A stretch of 64,000 nt of DNA from Roseateles aquatilis. GTDB taxonomy: Bacteria; Pseudomonadota; Gammaproteobacteria; Burkholderiales; Burkholderiaceae_C. Below the pieces are notes generated by a model. The model saw only the letters and a list, made by a program, of their open reading frames with translations. It searched no databases and was not told where the DNA came from. The stretch lies in NCBI RefSeq assembly GCF_002205645.1, contig NZ_NIOF01000007.1, forward strand, positions 186,001 to 250,000, in the 5' to 3' direction. Every line of letters begins with the position of its first letter. Positions within the stretch are counted from its first letter, which is position 1. The position numbers and the translations under genes were made by a program. Positions 38,448 through 48,995 of the stretch are shown one piece after another.

Positions 38448-38500
38448 ATGACGCCTTCACGCATGACGTCGCCCGCATGACGTTCCCCGCATGACGCCCC
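38448..38500 (+). repeat. Short tandem repeats with ATGACG core upstream of the amidotransferase gene
   Basis: ATGACG occurs at 38448, 38463, 38477 and 38491, giving a 15-, 14- and 14-base period with similar spacers ending in CCCGC. The last copy adjoins the ribosome-binding site AGGAG. It could be a binding array or a relic of slippage. Confidence 0.55.
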
Positions 38501-38513
38501 AGGAGATTCCGGC

Positions 38514-39269
38514 ATGTGCCAGCTAATGGGCATGAACGCCCGCCGACCGACCGACGTGATGTTCAGCTTCGCCGGCCTGGCGACGCGCGCGCACGAGCAC
38601 AAGGACGGCTTCGGCATCGCCTTCTTCGAGGGCCGCGGCCTGCGGCATTTCGTCGACCACCACAGCGCGCGGGTCTCGCCGCTGGCGGAGCTGGTCAAGC
38701 GCTACCCGATCCAGAGCGACGTCGTCATCGCCCACATCCGCAAGGCCACGCAGGGCGTGGTGTCGCTGGAGAACACCCATCCGTTCGTGCGCGAGCTGTG
38801 GGGGCGCTACTGGGTCTTCGCCCACAACGGCGACCTGAAGGGCTTCGCGCCGCGGCTGCATGCGGCGTTCAAGCCGGTCGGGCAGACCGACAGCGAGCAG
38901 GCCTTCTGCTGGTTGATGCAGGAGCTGGCGAAGGCCCACGCCGACATGCCGGCGATCGATGAGCTCAACCACACGCTGCGGGAGCTGCTGCCGCGTCTGA
39001 ATCAGCACGGCACCTTCAACATGCTGCTGTCCAACGGACAGGCGCTGTGGGCGCACGGCTCGACGAAGCTGCATTACCTGCTGCGCCAACCGCCATTCGG
39101 CCCGGTCACGCTGCAGGACGAGGATCTGACCATCGACCTCGCCGCCAAGACCACCGAGCAGGATCGCATCGCCATCGTCGCGACCGAGCCGCTGACGCGC
39201 GGCGAGGCGTGGATGCCGATCGAGCCGGGAACGCTGAAGGTCTTCGTCGGAGGCGAGGCGCTCTGCTGA
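38514..39269 (+). CDS. Class II glutamine amidotransferase, YafJ-like
   Basis: A 251-residue protein whose second residue is the nucleophilic cysteine (MCQLMGMNARRP), exposed after removal of Met. Typical Ntn-hydrolase segments follow: HKDGFGIAFFEGRGLRHF, VVIAHIRKATQG, NTHPFVRELWGRYWVFAHNGDLK and the QTDSEQAFCWLM motif. This is the stand-alone class II amidotransferase family (YafJ in E. coli), which hydrolyses a glutamine-like amide; the physiological partner is not known. ATG 38514 has AGGAG upstream. It is isolated between unrelated genes. Confidence 0.9.
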   Translation: MCQLMGMNARRPTDVMFSFAGLATRAHEHKDGFGIAFFEGRGLRHFVDHHSARVSPLAELVKRYPIQSDVVIAHIRKATQGVVSLENTHPFVRELWGRYWVFAHNGDLKGFAPRLHAAFKPVGQTDSEQAFCWLMQELAKAHADMPAIDELNHTLRELLPRLNQHGTFNMLLSNGQALWAHGSTKLHYLLRQPPFGPVTLQDEDLTIDLAAKTTEQDRIAIVATEPLTRGEAWMPIEPGTLKVFVGGEALC

Positions 39270-39308
39270 GCCCGTCGGGCGCGGACCGCCCGGCGGCAGC
39301 GTCGCGGA

Positions 39309-40814
39309 TCAGGCCGACTGCTGGCAGATCAGTCGCGCGCGTCCCGCCTGCTTGGCCTGGTACAGCGCGGCATCCGCCGTCTGGATGAGCTCCTGCGACG
39401 CCTCCCCCAGCAGCGGCACGCGCGCGGCCACGCCGATGGACAGGCTCACCGAGCGTCGCACCGGCGAGCCCTCATGCTCGATCGCGGCCAGGCGCACGCT
39501 GTCCAGGCAACGCTGCGCCACGACCTGCGCGCCGGCCAGATCGGTGTCGACCAGCAGCACCGCGAATTCCTCGCCGCCGTAGCGGCACACCGACTCACCG
39601 CCGCGACCCACGCAACTGCGCAGCAGCGTGGCGACGCGGCGCAGGCAGTCGTCGCCGGCGACGTGGCCGTAGCAGTCGTTGTATTGCTTGAAGTGGTCGA
39701 TGTCGACCATCAACAGCGCCAGCGGCCGCTCGCTGCGGGCGGCGCGTTGCCATTCCTGCTGCAGCAGCTGGTCGAAGAGCCGCCGGTTGCCGACGCCGGT
39801 CAGCCCGTCGGTCGTCGACTGCCGCGCCAGCAGCTCGTTGGCGCGCTTGAGGCGTTCCTCCTGCCGCTTGCGCTCGGTCAGGTCGGTGACGATGCAGACG
39901 TACAGATGGATGGTGTCGGTGCGCACCTCGGCGATCGCCAGTTGCAGGTGCAGCGCCTCGCCGCTGCGGTGGCGCGCGGTCAGCTCGCGCGGCTGGCCGA
40001 GCAGCGACTGCGGGTCCATCTGCGCCGCCGCCACCGCCGCGCCGTGCCCCGACATCGCCGCGCCCAGCAGCATGCCGATGTGCACGCCCTGCAGCTCCGA
40101 CGCGGTGAAGCCGAACAGCTGCTCGCAACTCGGGTTGGCCTCCAGCACGTGGCCGCCCGAATCGAGCGTCAGGATGCCGTTGGCCGCGGACTCGATGGTC
40201 GCGCGGAGCTGGGCCCGGCTGGCGGCCAGCCGCTGCTGCTCGTGGATCAGGTCGGTGACTTCCATCCGCACGCCGACGATGCCGCCCGAGGGCGTGCGCG
40301 ACTCGTAGATGCGCAGCCACATGTCGTCGTGCACGCGCTGCAGCAGCGGCGAGACCTGCTTGCCGCGCGCCTGCTTGCGTTCCTCCATCCACTCTGGCTC
40401 GCGACCGCGCGCCTCCGGAATGCCGCCGCGCGACAGCGATTCACGCACCAGATCCTCGAAGGTCGACTTGCGCTGGAAGTGGCGCAGCATGTGCGGATAG
40501 ATCTCCACCAGCCGGCGGTTGAAGGCGATCAGTCGGTCCTGCTCGTCGAAGATCTCGACGCTCGCGGGCAGCGCGTCGATCGCTTCCTCCAGCGTGCGCT
40601 GGGCCAGCCGCGCCTTGTCCTGCGCGCGCGACAGGCTCGACACCATCGCGACGGCCAGCAGCACCGTCAGCGCCAGCGACGCCATGCCCACCCACACCAG
40701 CCAGCCCTGCGCCGCGTGGCCGCCCAGGCAGGCGACCAGCACGATCGCCTGCAGGCCCATCAGCAACGCGAACGCGAGCAGCGGCCAGGTGCGGACTTCG
40801 GCGAAGCGGTTCAT
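39309..40814 (-). CDS. Membrane PAS-GGDEF diguanylate cyclase
   Basis: A 501-residue protein. Two membrane helices lie at residues about 11-62 (LLAFALLMGLQAIVLVAC, VGMASLALTVLLAVAMV). A PAS-like region at about 80-200 (ALPASVEIFDEQDRLIAFNRR) and a second PAS domain at about 210-325 (ESAANGILTLDSGGHVLEANP) precede the GGDEF domain. The active site is CRYGGEEF. The inhibitory site position reads RGGE rather than RxxD, so product feedback may be weak. It should make cyclic di-GMP. The ATG at 40814 begins the first helix. A strong terminator hairpin sits only about 17 bases upstream, which is unusual. Confidence 0.9.
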   Translation of the reverse strand: MNRFAEVRTWPLLAFALLMGLQAIVLVACLGGHAAQGWLVWVGMASLALTVLLAVAMVSSLSRAQDKARLAQRTLEEAIDALPASVEIFDEQDRLIAFNRRLVEIYPHMLRHFQRKSTFEDLVRESLSRGGIPEARGREPEWMEERKQARGKQVSPLLQRVHDDMWLRIYESRTPSGGIVGVRMEVTDLIHEQQRLAASRAQLRATIESAANGILTLDSGGHVLEANPSCEQLFGFTASELQGVHIGMLLGAAMSGHGAAVAAAQMDPQSLLGQPRELTARHRSGEALHLQLAIAEVRTDTIHLYVCIVTDLTERKRQEERLKRANELLARQSTTDGLTGVGNRRLFDQLLQQEWQRAARSERPLALLMVDIDHFKQYNDCYGHVAGDDCLRRVATLLRSCVGRGGESVCRYGGEEFAVLLVDTDLAGAQVVAQRCLDSVRLAAIEHEGSPVRRSVSLSIGVAARVPLLGEASQELIQTADAALYQAKQAGRARLICQQSA

Positions 40815-40830
40815 CGGTGGCGCCGGGACG

Positions 40831-40858
40831 AAAAAAAAGGTGGCTGATCCTAGCCACC
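40831..40858 (-). terminator. Intrinsic terminator between the acyl-CoA dehydrogenase and PAS-GGDEF genes
   Basis: Stem GGTGGCT (40839-40845) with AGCCACC (40852-40858), followed on the minus strand by an uninterrupted run of eight T. Its T tract ends 16 bases before the PAS-GGDEF start codon, so it is either the end of the upstream gene or an attenuator in the cyclase leader. Confidence 0.88.
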
Positions 40859-41013
40859 CTCGTCCGCGAAGGAAACTGGTCCTCTTGGGGGAACCGCGTT
40901 CCAGCGACGTCGCCCGTTGGAGGGGCACCACGCTCCGATGGGGGAGTCCGTCGGGCGCCGCGCCAGGAGGCTCTCGGCGCCCGACGCGCCGCGTCGGGGC
41001 CGGGCCGCGCGCC

Positions 41014-42276
41014 TCAGCCGCCGCGGGTGATGGGCATGTCGACGGCGCTGGCCGGCAGCTTCATGTGGCGCGCCAGCTCCAGCTTGGCCAATGCGTTGCG
41101 GTGCACCTCGTCCGGGCCGTCGGCGAAGCGCAGCGTGCGCTGTCCCGCCCACATGTAGGCCAGCGGCGTGTCGTCGCAGACGCCCATGCCGCCGTGGACC
41201 TGGATCGCCCAGTCGATGACCTGCAGCGCCATGTTGGGCGCCACGATCTTGATCATCGCGATGTCCGCCTTGGCGACCTTGTTGCCGACGGTGTCCATCA
41301 TGTAGGCGGCGCGCAGCGTCAGCAGCCGCGCCTGCTCGATGCCGCAGCGGGCCTCGGCGATGCGTTCCTGCGTCACCGACTGCTGCGCGATCGTCTTGCC
41401 GAAGGCGGTCCGCGCGATGGCGCGCTGGCACATCAGCTCCAGCGCGCGCTCGGCCGCGCCGATCGATCGCATGCAATGGTGGATGCGCCCGGGGCCGAGG
41501 CGGCCTTGCGCGATCTCGAAGCCGCGGCCCTCGCCGAGCAGGATGCTGTCGGCGGGCACGCGCACGTTCTTCAGCTCGATCTCCATGTGGCCGTGCGGCG
41601 CGTCGTCGTAGCCGAAGACGCTCAGATGGCGCTTGACCGTCACGCCCGGCGTGTTGGCCGGCACCAGCACCATCGACTGCTGCTCGTGGCGGCCCGCGTC
41701 GGGATTGGTCTTGCCCATCACGATGTACAGCGCGCAGCGCGGATCGCCGGCGCCCGAGGACCACCACTTGGTGCCGTTGATGACGTACTCGTCGCCGTCG
41801 CGCTCGATGCGGCACTGGATGTTGGTCGCGTCCGACGAGGCCACGTCGGGCTCCGTCATCAGGAAGGCCGAGCGGATCTCGCCGCGCAGCAGCGGCTCCA
41901 GCCAGCGGTCCTTGTGCGCCTCGGTGCCGTAGCGCTCGATGGTCTCCATGTTGCCGGTGTCCGGCGCCGAGCAGTTGAAGACCTCGGACGCCCAGTACAC
42001 GCGGCCCATGATCTCCGCCAGCGGCGCGTACTCCAGGTTGGACAGCCCCTGCGGCGCGCGCGGCGAGCGCGGCAGGAACAGGTTCCACAACCCGGCGGCG
42101 CGCGCCTTGGGCTTGAGCTCCTCGATCACCGTCGTCGGGATCCAGGCGTTGCCGGCGCGGCGGTTGGCGTCGATCTCCTGGTGGTAGCGCTTCTCGTTGG
42201 GATAGATGTGCGCGTCGAAGAACGCCAGCAGGCGCTCGCGCAGCTGTTCAACCTTGGGGCTGTAGTCGAAGTTCAT
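41014..42276 (-). CDS. Acyl-CoA dehydrogenase family protein
   Basis: A 420-residue flavoenzyme that introduces a 2,3 double bond into an acyl-CoA. It shows [20 protein letters not shown] at the N-terminus, the FAD-region [39 protein letters not shown], the helical C-terminal domain with [22 protein letters not shown] and the [15 protein letters not shown] signature. This is the longer ACAD10/11-like subgroup rather than short-chain enzymes. The ATG at 42276 is preceded by GGGGAG. A histidine phosphatase gene lies 94 bases upstream on the same strand; such pairs recur in proteobacteria. The acyl substrate is unknown. Confidence 0.93.
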   Translation of the reverse strand: MNFDYSPKVEQLRERLLAFFDAHIYPNEKRYHQEIDANRRAGNAWIPTTVIEELKPKARAAGLWNLFLPRSPRAPQGLSNLEYAPLAEIMGRVYWASEVFNCSAPDTGNMETIERYGTEAHKDRWLEPLLRGEIRSAFLMTEPDVASSDATNIQCRIERDGDEYVINGTKWWSSGAGDPRCALYIVMGKTNPDAGRHEQQSMVLVPANTPGVTVKRHLSVFGYDDAPHGHMEIELKNVRVPADSILLGEGRGFEIAQGRLGPGRIHHCMRSIGAAERALELMCQRAIARTAFGKTIAQQSVTQERIAEARCGIEQARLLTLRAAYMMDTVGNKVAKADIAMIKIVAPNMALQVIDWAIQVHGGMGVCDDTPLAYMWAGQRTLRFADGPDEVHRNALAKLELARHMKLPASAVDMPITRGG

Positions 42277-42300
42277 GTGGGGCTCCCCGGGGATCGCCTG

Positions 42301-42347
42301 TGGGTGATGGGCGGATTGGTGACGGATGGGCGACGGTGACGGATGGC
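42301..42347. repeat. 17-bp tandem repeats upstream of the acyl-CoA dehydrogenase gene
   Basis: GGTGACGGATGG occurs at 42318-42329 and 42335-42346, and a degenerate copy (GGTGATGGGCGG) begins near 42303, giving a period of about 15-17 bases. They fill the gap between the histidine phosphatase stop and the dehydrogenase start. A role is not evident. Confidence 0.5.
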
Positions 42348-42370
42348 CGTCGGATGAGCGATGCGGCCGT

Positions 42371-43117
42371 TCAGCCGCGTTGACTCCGGTAGCGCAGGTA
42401 CTGGGCGTACAGCGCTTCCATGGTGGTGGCTCGTTCGTCCGCGTGCAGCGGATGCGACGGGGCGTAGTTGCAGACACGCAGCAGCCAGTCGCCGGGCGCG
42501 TCGTCGCGGGGCGGCGCCACGTCCAGCACGTTGATGCAGGCCGGCGATTGCACCCAGCTGCCCAGCATCAGCCGCTGCCCGCCGGTCACGGCGTGCGACA
42601 GGATCGCCGCGTTGACCACGCCGTGCAGCACCAGCAGCGCGCAGTCCCAGTCGGGATCGGCCTGCAGCCGCGCGACGCCGCCGAGCACGCGGTCGAGCAG
42701 CTCGCCGACGCTCTCGCCGTTGAGGAAGCGCTGGGACTCGTCGACCGGGCTGCGCTGCAGGCCGGTGAAGGCCCGCGCCAAGTCCTCCTGCGCGATGTCG
42801 CCGAGCCGGCCGCCGCGGATCTCCTGCCACTCGGTCCAGGTCTGCGGCTTCAGCGCCGACTGGCCGGCGTGGCGCAGCACCAGGTCCGCGGTCTCGACGG
42901 TGCGCGGCAGGCCCGACACGATGACGCGGTCGAAGCGCACGCCCGCGGCGCGGAAGGCCTCGCCGGCGGCTTGCGCCTGGGCGATGCCGTCGTCGTTGAG
43001 CCGCACCTGTTCCGGCAGCACGGGACGGCCGGTGGCGCCGTCGAAATACGTCACCGCGCCGTGCCGCATCAGATAGACGCGGCGCCGTTGCGGCGTGCGG
43101 GGCTGGGTGTCCAACAT
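42371..43117 (-). CDS. Histidine phosphatase family protein
   Basis: A 248-residue phosphoglycerate-mutase-fold protein. The catalytic RHG is at the N-terminus ([12 protein letters not shown]), the second arginine is in [15 protein letters not shown], the glutamate in [15 protein letters not shown], and the C-terminal histidine in [14 protein letters not shown]. All four catalytic elements are present. It is probably a small-molecule phosphatase; the substrate is unknown. It heads a likely two-gene unit with the acyl-CoA dehydrogenase. ATG 43117 is the only good start. Confidence 0.88.
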   Translation of the reverse strand: MLDTQPRTPQRRRVYLMRHGAVTYFDGATGRPVLPEQVRLNDDGIAQAQAAGEAFRAAGVRFDRVIVSGLPRTVETADLVLRHAGQSALKPQTWTEWQEIRGGRLGDIAQEDLARAFTGLQRSPVDESQRFLNGESVGELLDRVLGGVARLQADPDWDCALLVLHGVVNAAILSHAVTGGQRLMLGSWVQSPACINVLDVAPPRDDAPGDWLLRVCNYAPSHPLHADERATTMEALYAQYLRYRSQRG

Positions 43118-43320
43118 GGGCGGCAGTGTGGCGCAACGCGGGAAGCCGCACTGTCACGCAGGCGGCAGGCCCGGCGACGGGCCACAATTCGCGCGCCGTG
43201 GCGCGGCACCACCGCCCTCCGCCTCGACTCCTGCCTGGCCCGACCTCCTGCCCTGACGCTTTGGTGACAAGTCCTTTTTCCGCTCCCCCGCTTCCGTCCT
43301 CGTCGTCCGCGCGCGCCGCG

Positions 43321-45369
43321 ATGGCCGCGGACCTTCCGCTGCGCGACGACATCCAGGTGCTGCGCGCACTCGCCGTGTCGTGGGTGCTGCTCTATCACGC
43401 GCAGGTCCCCGGCGCGTCCGGCGGCTACCTGGGCGTGGACATCTTCTTCGTCATCTCGGGCTTCCTCATCACCGGGCTGATCCAGCGCGGGCTGCAGCGC
43501 GGGACGTTCTCGTTCATGGCCTTCTATGGACGCCGCGCGCGCCGCCTGCTGCCGGCCGCGTACGTCGTGCTGGGCGCGACGCTGCTGGCGGCGCCCTGGG
43601 CGCTCAACCGCACCGAGCAACTGGACTTCGTCGCGCAGTTGCTGGGATCGCTCGGCTTCGCGAGCAACTTCGTGCTGTGGCATCAGACGGGCTACTTCCA
43701 GGGCCCCTCGGACCTGAAGCCGCTGCTGCACTTCTGGTCGCTCGCGATCGAGGAGCAGTACTACCTCGTGCTGCCAGCGCTGCTGTTCTTCACACCGGCG
43801 CGCATGCGGGCCGGCGCCGCGATCGTGGTGACCGCCGCAAGCCTGGCGCTGCTGCTGTGGTGGCAACCGCGCAATGCCAGCGCGGCGTTCTATCTGCTGC
43901 CCACGCGGGCCTGGGAACTGGGCCTCGGGTCGATCGGCGCCCTGATGACCGCCACGCTGGCCGACCCGCGATGGCGCGATCTCGCGCGACGTCTGCTGCG
44001 CTGGGCGACCTGGCCGGCGTGGGCGTTGCTACTGTGGGTGCCGCACGCGCCGCAGGCATTCGGTCCGGCGCATCCGGGCCCGGCGGCGCTGGTCGTCGGT
44101 CTCGCGACGCTGGTGCTGCTCCTGCGCGAGCCGATGACCCTGCCGCGCGCGGCGGCGCCGTTGATCCGCATCGGCGACTGGTCCTACGCGCTGTACCTGG
44201 TGCACTGGCCGCTGCTGGCCTTCCTGCGCAACGGCTGGGTCGGATTGAAGTCCGACCCGGCCTCATTGGCGGCGTGGCGGATCGGCGCGGTGCTGCTCGC
44301 GGTGCCGCTGGCGTGGCTGCTGCACCGCGCGATCGAACGCCCAGCCAAGGCCGCCTTGACCGGTTGGCGCGGCGCGGCGGTGCTCGGCGCCGGAACCGTC
44401 GTGCTGGCCGCGGGCGCGGTGATGCTGGCGTTGCATCGACCGGCGCCGGGCTCGATCGACTTCGTCGAGCTGCGCAAACCCAACTACGGCCTGTCCGCCA
44501 ACTGCGACGCCGAGGAACCCTTCGACGGGCGCGAGGCCTGCCGCACCCGCCCCGGCGCGCGCTGGATGGTGTGGGGCGACTCGTATGCGATGCACCTGGT
44601 ACCGGGTCTGGTCCGCGTCGCCAGCGATCGCGGGCTGGCGCAGGCGACGAAGTCCTCCTGCGGGCCTTTCCCCGGCGTGACGCCGGTGAAGCCTGGCACC
44701 GGTCGCGGCAACAGCTTCGCGCCGCCGTGGATCGAGCAATGCGCGGCGTTCAACGCCTCCGTGCTGGACTGGCTGGCGGCGCATCCGGAGATCGACACGG
44801 TGATCCTCTCCAGCCTGCTGACGCAGTACCTGGATGCCTCGACCTTCGAATTGCGCCGCACCGGCACGGGCATCGACGCCGAGCGCGACGCCCCCGCCAT
44901 CCGTGGCGAAGCGGCGATGCGGGCGGCACTGCTGGAGGACGTCCTGGCCACGGTGAAGCGCTTGCGCGCGATGGGCAAGCGGGTGATGTTCATCGCGCCA
45001 CCGCCGTCGGCGGCCTTCGACGTCGCGGCCTGCCTGGAGCGGCGACAGGCGGGCCGATGGGCGATCGGCGCGACGCCGGGATGCGTCATCGATGTCCAGG
45101 ACGACCAGCGACGGCGCGCCGCCGAGCATCGTTTCGTCGACGCGCTGGCGGCGGCCGATGCGCGCCTGCCGGTGCTTCGCTTCGAGCCCCTGCTGTGCGA
45201 CGCCCGGCAATGCCATGTGGAACGCGACGGCGTGCCGCTCTACCGCGACCAGGGGCACCTGAGCCGCGAGGGGTCGCGCCTGCTGTTGCCGGCGGTGATG
45301 GAGGAGGTGACGGGGGCGACGCAGATGGCGCTGCTCGACCGCGAGCCCCTGCACGACAACCGACGCTGA
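43321..45369 (+). CDS. OafA/YrhL-type membrane acyltransferase fused to a SGNH domain
   Basis: A 682-residue polytopic protein. Residues about 8-370 form an acyltransferase-3 domain of roughly ten helices (DIQVLRALAVSWVLLYHA, GGYLGVDIFFVISGFLITG, HFWSLAIEEQYYLVLPALLF, with the catalytic-type histidine and R-x10-H-like features of the family). The C-terminal periplasmic SGNH domain from about 400 has the nucleophile in WMVWGDSYAMHL and the Asp/His pair in YRDQGHLSREG. Such proteins O-acetylate LPS O-antigen or other surface glycans. No O-antigen cluster is adjacent. The start is uncertain: ATG 43321 is used, GTG 43264 is possible, and neither has a Shine-Dalgarno. Confidence 0.88.
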   Translation: MAADLPLRDDIQVLRALAVSWVLLYHAQVPGASGGYLGVDIFFVISGFLITGLIQRGLQRGTFSFMAFYGRRARRLLPAAYVVLGATLLAAPWALNRTEQLDFVAQLLGSLGFASNFVLWHQTGYFQGPSDLKPLLHFWSLAIEEQYYLVLPALLFFTPARMRAGAAIVVTAASLALLLWWQPRNASAAFYLLPTRAWELGLGSIGALMTATLADPRWRDLARRLLRWATWPAWALLLWVPHAPQAFGPAHPGPAALVVGLATLVLLLREPMTLPRAAAPLIRIGDWSYALYLVHWPLLAFLRNGWVGLKSDPASLAAWRIGAVLLAVPLAWLLHRAIERPAKAALTGWRGAAVLGAGTVVLAAGAVMLALHRPAPGSIDFVELRKPNYGLSANCDAEEPFDGREACRTRPGARWMVWGDSYAMHLVPGLVRVASDRGLAQATKSSCGPFPGVTPVKPGTGRGNSFAPPWIEQCAAFNASVLDWLAAHPEIDTVILSSLLTQYLDASTFELRRTGTGIDAERDAPAIRGEAAMRAALLEDVLATVKRLRAMGKRVMFIAPPPSAAFDVAACLERRQAGRWAIGATPGCVIDVQDDQRRRAAEHRFVDALAAADARLPVLRFEPLLCDARQCHVERDGVPLYRDQGHLSREGSRLLLPAVMEEVTGATQMALLDREPLHDNRR

Positions 45370-45430
45370 GGAACCTCGGCACCCCTCGGTGGCAAAACCG
45401 TGGGTCGCCGCGATGGCGGAGGGGACGGGC

Positions 45431-47428
45431 TCACCCCACCAGCAACCCGTGCTCCGCCCGCGCCAACGCCTCCGGCGTCCCGGACACCACCAGCGTGTCC
45501 CCGCCCTGCAGCACCAGGTCGTCCCGCGCGTCCTGCACCGCGCCGCTGGGCCGCCGCACCGACACGACGCTGATGCCCCACGAGGCCACGCCGATCTCGC
45601 CCAGCATCCTTCCCTGCAGCAGGCTCGCCACCGGCAGGCTGATCGATTGCAGGCGCGCCTGATCGCGCTCCTCCACCGTGTCGTCATCCGCCCCGTGGAA
45701 GTAGCCCCGCAGCAGCCCATACCGCCGATCGCGCGCATCGCGCGTGATGCGCAGCACCCGGCGCATCGGCACGCCCACCAGCGCCAGCGCGTGGCTGGCC
45801 AGCATCAACGAGCCCTCGATCGCTTCCGGCACCACCTCGGTCGCGCCTGCGGCGCGCAGCTTCTCCAGATCGCTGTCGTCGATGGTGCGCACGATCACCG
45901 GCACTTGCGGCGCGTGGCTGCGCACCTCGTGCAGCACCTTCAATGCCGAGGCCGTGTCGTGATAACTGATGACGACCGCGCTGGCCCGCGACAGGCCCGC
46001 CGCGATCAGGCTGGGCAGGCGCGCCGCGTCGCCGAAGACGACGCTCTGCCCCGCCGCCGCGGCCTGCCGGACGCGGTCCGGATCCAGGTCCAGCGCCATG
46101 TAGGGGATGTGCTCGGCCTCCAGCAGCGTGGCCAGGTTCTGCCCGCTGCGGCCGTAGCCGCAGATGATCACGTGGGCGTCGGTCTTGATCGACTTCTTCG
46201 CGATCGTCGTCAGTTGCACCGACTGCAGCAGCCAGTCGCTGGCCGACAGCTTCATCACGATGCGATCGCTGTGCTGGATGATCAGCGGCGTGACGAGCAT
46301 CGACAGCACCATCGCCGCCAGCACCGGGCTGACCCACTGCGCGGCGATCAGGTTGTGCTGCGCGCCCAGCGTCAGCAGCACGAAGCCGAACTCCCCCGCC
46401 TGCGCCAGATAGAGGCCGGTGCGCAGCGCCACGCCGGTGGGCGCGCGAAAGAGCTTGGCCAGCCCCGCCACCAGCAGGAACTTCGCCAGCGTCGGCGCCA
46501 GCGTCAGGATGATCACCAGCGGCCATTGGTAGACCAGCGTCTGCCAGTCGAGCCGCATGCCGATGGTGATGAAGAACAGCCCCAGCAGCACGTCGTGGAA
46601 GGGACGGATGTCCAGCTCCACCTGGTGCTTGAACTCGGTCTCCGCGATCAGCATGCCGGCGACGAACGCGCCGAGCGCCAACGACAACCCCGCGTGCTCG
46701 GTCAACCAGGCCAGGCCCAGCGTGACGAGCAGCAGGTTCAGCATGAACAGCTCCTGGCTCCTGCGCCGCGCCACCATCGTGAGCCAGCGCCGCATCACAT
46801 GCTGCCCGCCGGTCAGCAGCAGCACCAGCAGCACGGTCGCCTTCAACCCCGCCCAGCCGAGCGACTGCAGCATCGCGCTGCCGCTGCCGCCCAGCGCCGG
46901 GATCAGCACCAGCAGCGGCACGACGGCCAGATCCTGGAACAGCAGCACGCCGACGACGCGCCGGCCGTGTTCGCTCTCCAGCTCCAGCCGTTCGGCCATC
47001 AGCTTGATGACGATGGCGGTGGAGCTCATCGCCATCGCCGCGCCCAGCACCAGCGAGCCCTGCCAGCCCAGGTCCCACGGCAGCCCCAGCGCCCCGAACA
47101 GCCACCGCAGCAGCACGTTGCCGGCCATGGTGCCGCCGATCGTCATCACCACCTGCAGCAGTCCCAGCCCGAACACCATCGAGCGCATGCTGTGCAGCTT
47201 GGGCAGGTTGAATTCCAGTCCGATCGCGAACATCAGGAACACGACGCCGAACTCGGCCAGGTTCTGCACCGCCGGGACGTCGCTGGCCAGCGCCAGCGCG
47301 TTGGGCCCGATCAACACGCCCACGACCAGGTAGCCCAGGATGGGCGGCAGCTTCAGTGAGCGGCACACCACCACGCCCAGGACGGCGGCGATCAGATAGA
47401 TGAGGGTCAGGTCCAGCGCGGTGAGCAT
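45431..47428 (-). CDS. KefB/KefC-type potassium/proton antiporter (CPA2) with TrkA domains
   Basis: A 665-residue protein. About twelve membrane helices (residues 1-390) include the CPA2 signatures [36 protein letters not shown] and the [15 protein letters not shown] segment. A TrkA-N NAD-binding domain follows ([19 protein letters not shown], about 420-540), then a TrkA-C domain at the C-terminus. It probably exchanges potassium for protons across the inner membrane with nucleotide gating. The ATG at 47428 begins the first helix. It is divergent from glutamate dehydrogenase. Whether it is KefB or KefC proper cannot be told. Confidence 0.92.
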   Translation of the reverse strand: MLTALDLTLIYLIAAVLGVVVCRSLKLPPILGYLVVGVLIGPNALALASDVPAVQNLAEFGVVFLMFAIGLEFNLPKLHSMRSMVFGLGLLQVVMTIGGTMAGNVLLRWLFGALGLPWDLGWQGSLVLGAAMAMSSTAIVIKLMAERLELESEHGRRVVGVLLFQDLAVVPLLVLIPALGGSGSAMLQSLGWAGLKATVLLVLLLTGGQHVMRRWLTMVARRRSQELFMLNLLLVTLGLAWLTEHAGLSLALGAFVAGMLIAETEFKHQVELDIRPFHDVLLGLFFITIGMRLDWQTLVYQWPLVIILTLAPTLAKFLLVAGLAKLFRAPTGVALRTGLYLAQAGEFGFVLLTLGAQHNLIAAQWVSPVLAAMVLSMLVTPLIIQHSDRIVMKLSASDWLLQSVQLTTIAKKSIKTDAHVIICGYGRSGQNLATLLEAEHIPYMALDLDPDRVRQAAAAGQSVVFGDAARLPSLIAAGLSRASAVVISYHDTASALKVLHEVRSHAPQVPVIVRTIDDSDLEKLRAAGATEVVPEAIEGSLMLASHALALVGVPMRRVLRITRDARDRRYGLLRGYFHGADDDTVEERDQARLQSISLPVASLLQGRMLGEIGVASWGISVVSVRRPSGAVQDARDDLVLQGGDTLVVSGTPEALARAEHGLLVG

Positions 47429-47675
47429 GGCGGAGATAGTACTGGGCGCCAGGAGGACGGCAGCCGCCCCCATGCGCTGGATTTGCCCGTCTCGGAGTCG
47501 CCCGCCCGGTTCCCTCCGGGACTGGCTTTGGTCACGGGTCGGGAGCAAACTACCGGCCTCGTGCCCCCTTATGCATGGGGCGCATGCCCGCATGTGCACT
47601 CGGCTTTGCCGGACGTGGCGGACCGGCCGGGCTTCGGGGTACCGTTCGCGCCACCGAAAAGTTACGGAGCATTTC

Positions 47676-48947
47676 ATGCCCAATCTGTCTTTCGTTTCTC
47701 CCACGCGCAACAGTCCCTGGGGCACCTACCTGTCCCAGATCGACGCCGTCGAGCCCTACCTGGGCAAGCTGGCACGCTGGGTGGAAACGCTGCGCCGCCC
47801 CAAGCGCGCGCTGATCGTGGACATCCCCATCGAACTGGACAACGGCACCATCGCCCACTTCGAGGGCTATCGCGTGCAGCACAGCCTGACCCGCGGCCCC
47901 GGCAAGGGCGGCGTGCGTTACCACCCGGACGTCACGCTGGAAGAGGTGATGGCGCTGTCGGCCTGGATGACGGTCAAGAACGCCGCGGTCAACCTGCCTT
48001 ACGGCGGCGCCAAGGGCGGCATCCGCCTGGACCCGAAGTCGCTGTCGCTGAAGGAGCTGGAGAAGGTCACCCGCCGCTACACCAGCGAGATCGGCATGAT
48101 CATCGGCCCGACGCAGGACATCCCCGCGCCTGACGTCAACACCAACGGCCAGATCATGGCCTGGATGATGGACACGTACTCGATGAACGTCGGCGCCACG
48201 GCGACCGGCGTCGTCACCGGCAAGCCGATCGCGCTGGGCGGCTCGCTCGGCCGCGTGGCCGCCACCGGCCGCGGCGTGTTCGTCGTCGGCCGCGAGGCGA
48301 TGCGTCGCCTGAACGTCGGCATGGAAGGCGCGCGCGTCGCCGTGCAGGGCTTCGGCAACGTGGGTTCGGTGGCCGCGAAGATGTTCGCCGCCAACGGCGC
48401 CATCGTCGTGGCGGTGCAGGATCACACCGGCACCATCCTGAACGAGAACGGCCTGGACATGACCGACCTGCTGGACCACGTGGCCCGCACGGGCGGCGTG
48501 GGCGGCTTCAAGGGCGCCGACCGCATCGACAACGAGAACTTCTGGGACGTCAAGTCCGACATCCTGATCCCCGCCGCTCTGGAAGGCCAGATCACCGGTG
48601 AGCGCGCCCAGCGCGTGCAGACCCGTGTCGTGATCGAAGGCGCCAACGGCCCGACGACGCCGGACGGCGACGCCGTGCTGGCGGACCGCGGCATCATCGT
48701 CGTCCCCGACGTGATCGCCAACGCGGGCGGCGTGACGGTGTCCTACTTCGAATGGGTGCAGGACTTCTCGTCGTTCTTCTGGACCGAGGACGAGATCAAC
48801 GTCCGCCTGGACAAGATCCTGGTCGGCGCGTTCAAGGGCATCTGGGACACGGCCGAGCAGCACAAGATCCCGCTGCGCACGGCGGCCTTCACCGTGGCCT
48901 GCACGCGGGTGCTGGAAGCGCGCGAGGAGCGCGGTCTGTACCCCTGA
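47676..48947 (+). CDS. gdhA: Glu/Leu/Phe/Val dehydrogenase, probably glutamate dehydrogenase
   Basis: A 423-residue enzyme that interconverts glutamate and 2-oxoglutarate plus ammonia. The catalytic region reads [20 protein letters not shown] and [22 protein letters not shown], with the active-site lysine in PYGGAKGG and the aspartate in [13 protein letters not shown]. The NAD(P) fold motif is [17 protein letters not shown]. The length and wording suit the 420-residue NAD-type hexameric group found in Burkholderiales; cofactor preference is inferred. ATG 47676 is preceded by ACGGAG. It is followed by a strong terminator. Confidence 0.94.
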   Translation: MPNLSFVSPTRNSPWGTYLSQIDAVEPYLGKLARWVETLRRPKRALIVDIPIELDNGTIAHFEGYRVQHSLTRGPGKGGVRYHPDVTLEEVMALSAWMTVKNAAVNLPYGGAKGGIRLDPKSLSLKELEKVTRRYTSEIGMIIGPTQDIPAPDVNTNGQIMAWMMDTYSMNVGATATGVVTGKPIALGGSLGRVAATGRGVFVVGREAMRRLNVGMEGARVAVQGFGNVGSVAAKMFAANGAIVVAVQDHTGTILNENGLDMTDLLDHVARTGGVGGFKGADRIDNENFWDVKSDILIPAALEGQITGERAQRVQTRVVIEGANGPTTPDGDAVLADRGIIVVPDVIANAGGVTVSYFEWVQDFSSFFWTEDEINVRLDKILVGAFKGIWDTAEQHKIPLRTAAFTVACTRVLEAREERGLYP

Positions 48948-48995
48948 CGCCAGCGCGGGTCCGCCCTCGGCGGATCCGCCCCGGCAGCGCACCGA

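Noticed and set aside
43126-43320. A longer N-terminus for the acyltransferase
   Set aside because: The upstream stretch is Pro/Arg/Ser-rich, lacks a ribosome-binding site and overlaps the promoter region of the divergent phosphatase gene.
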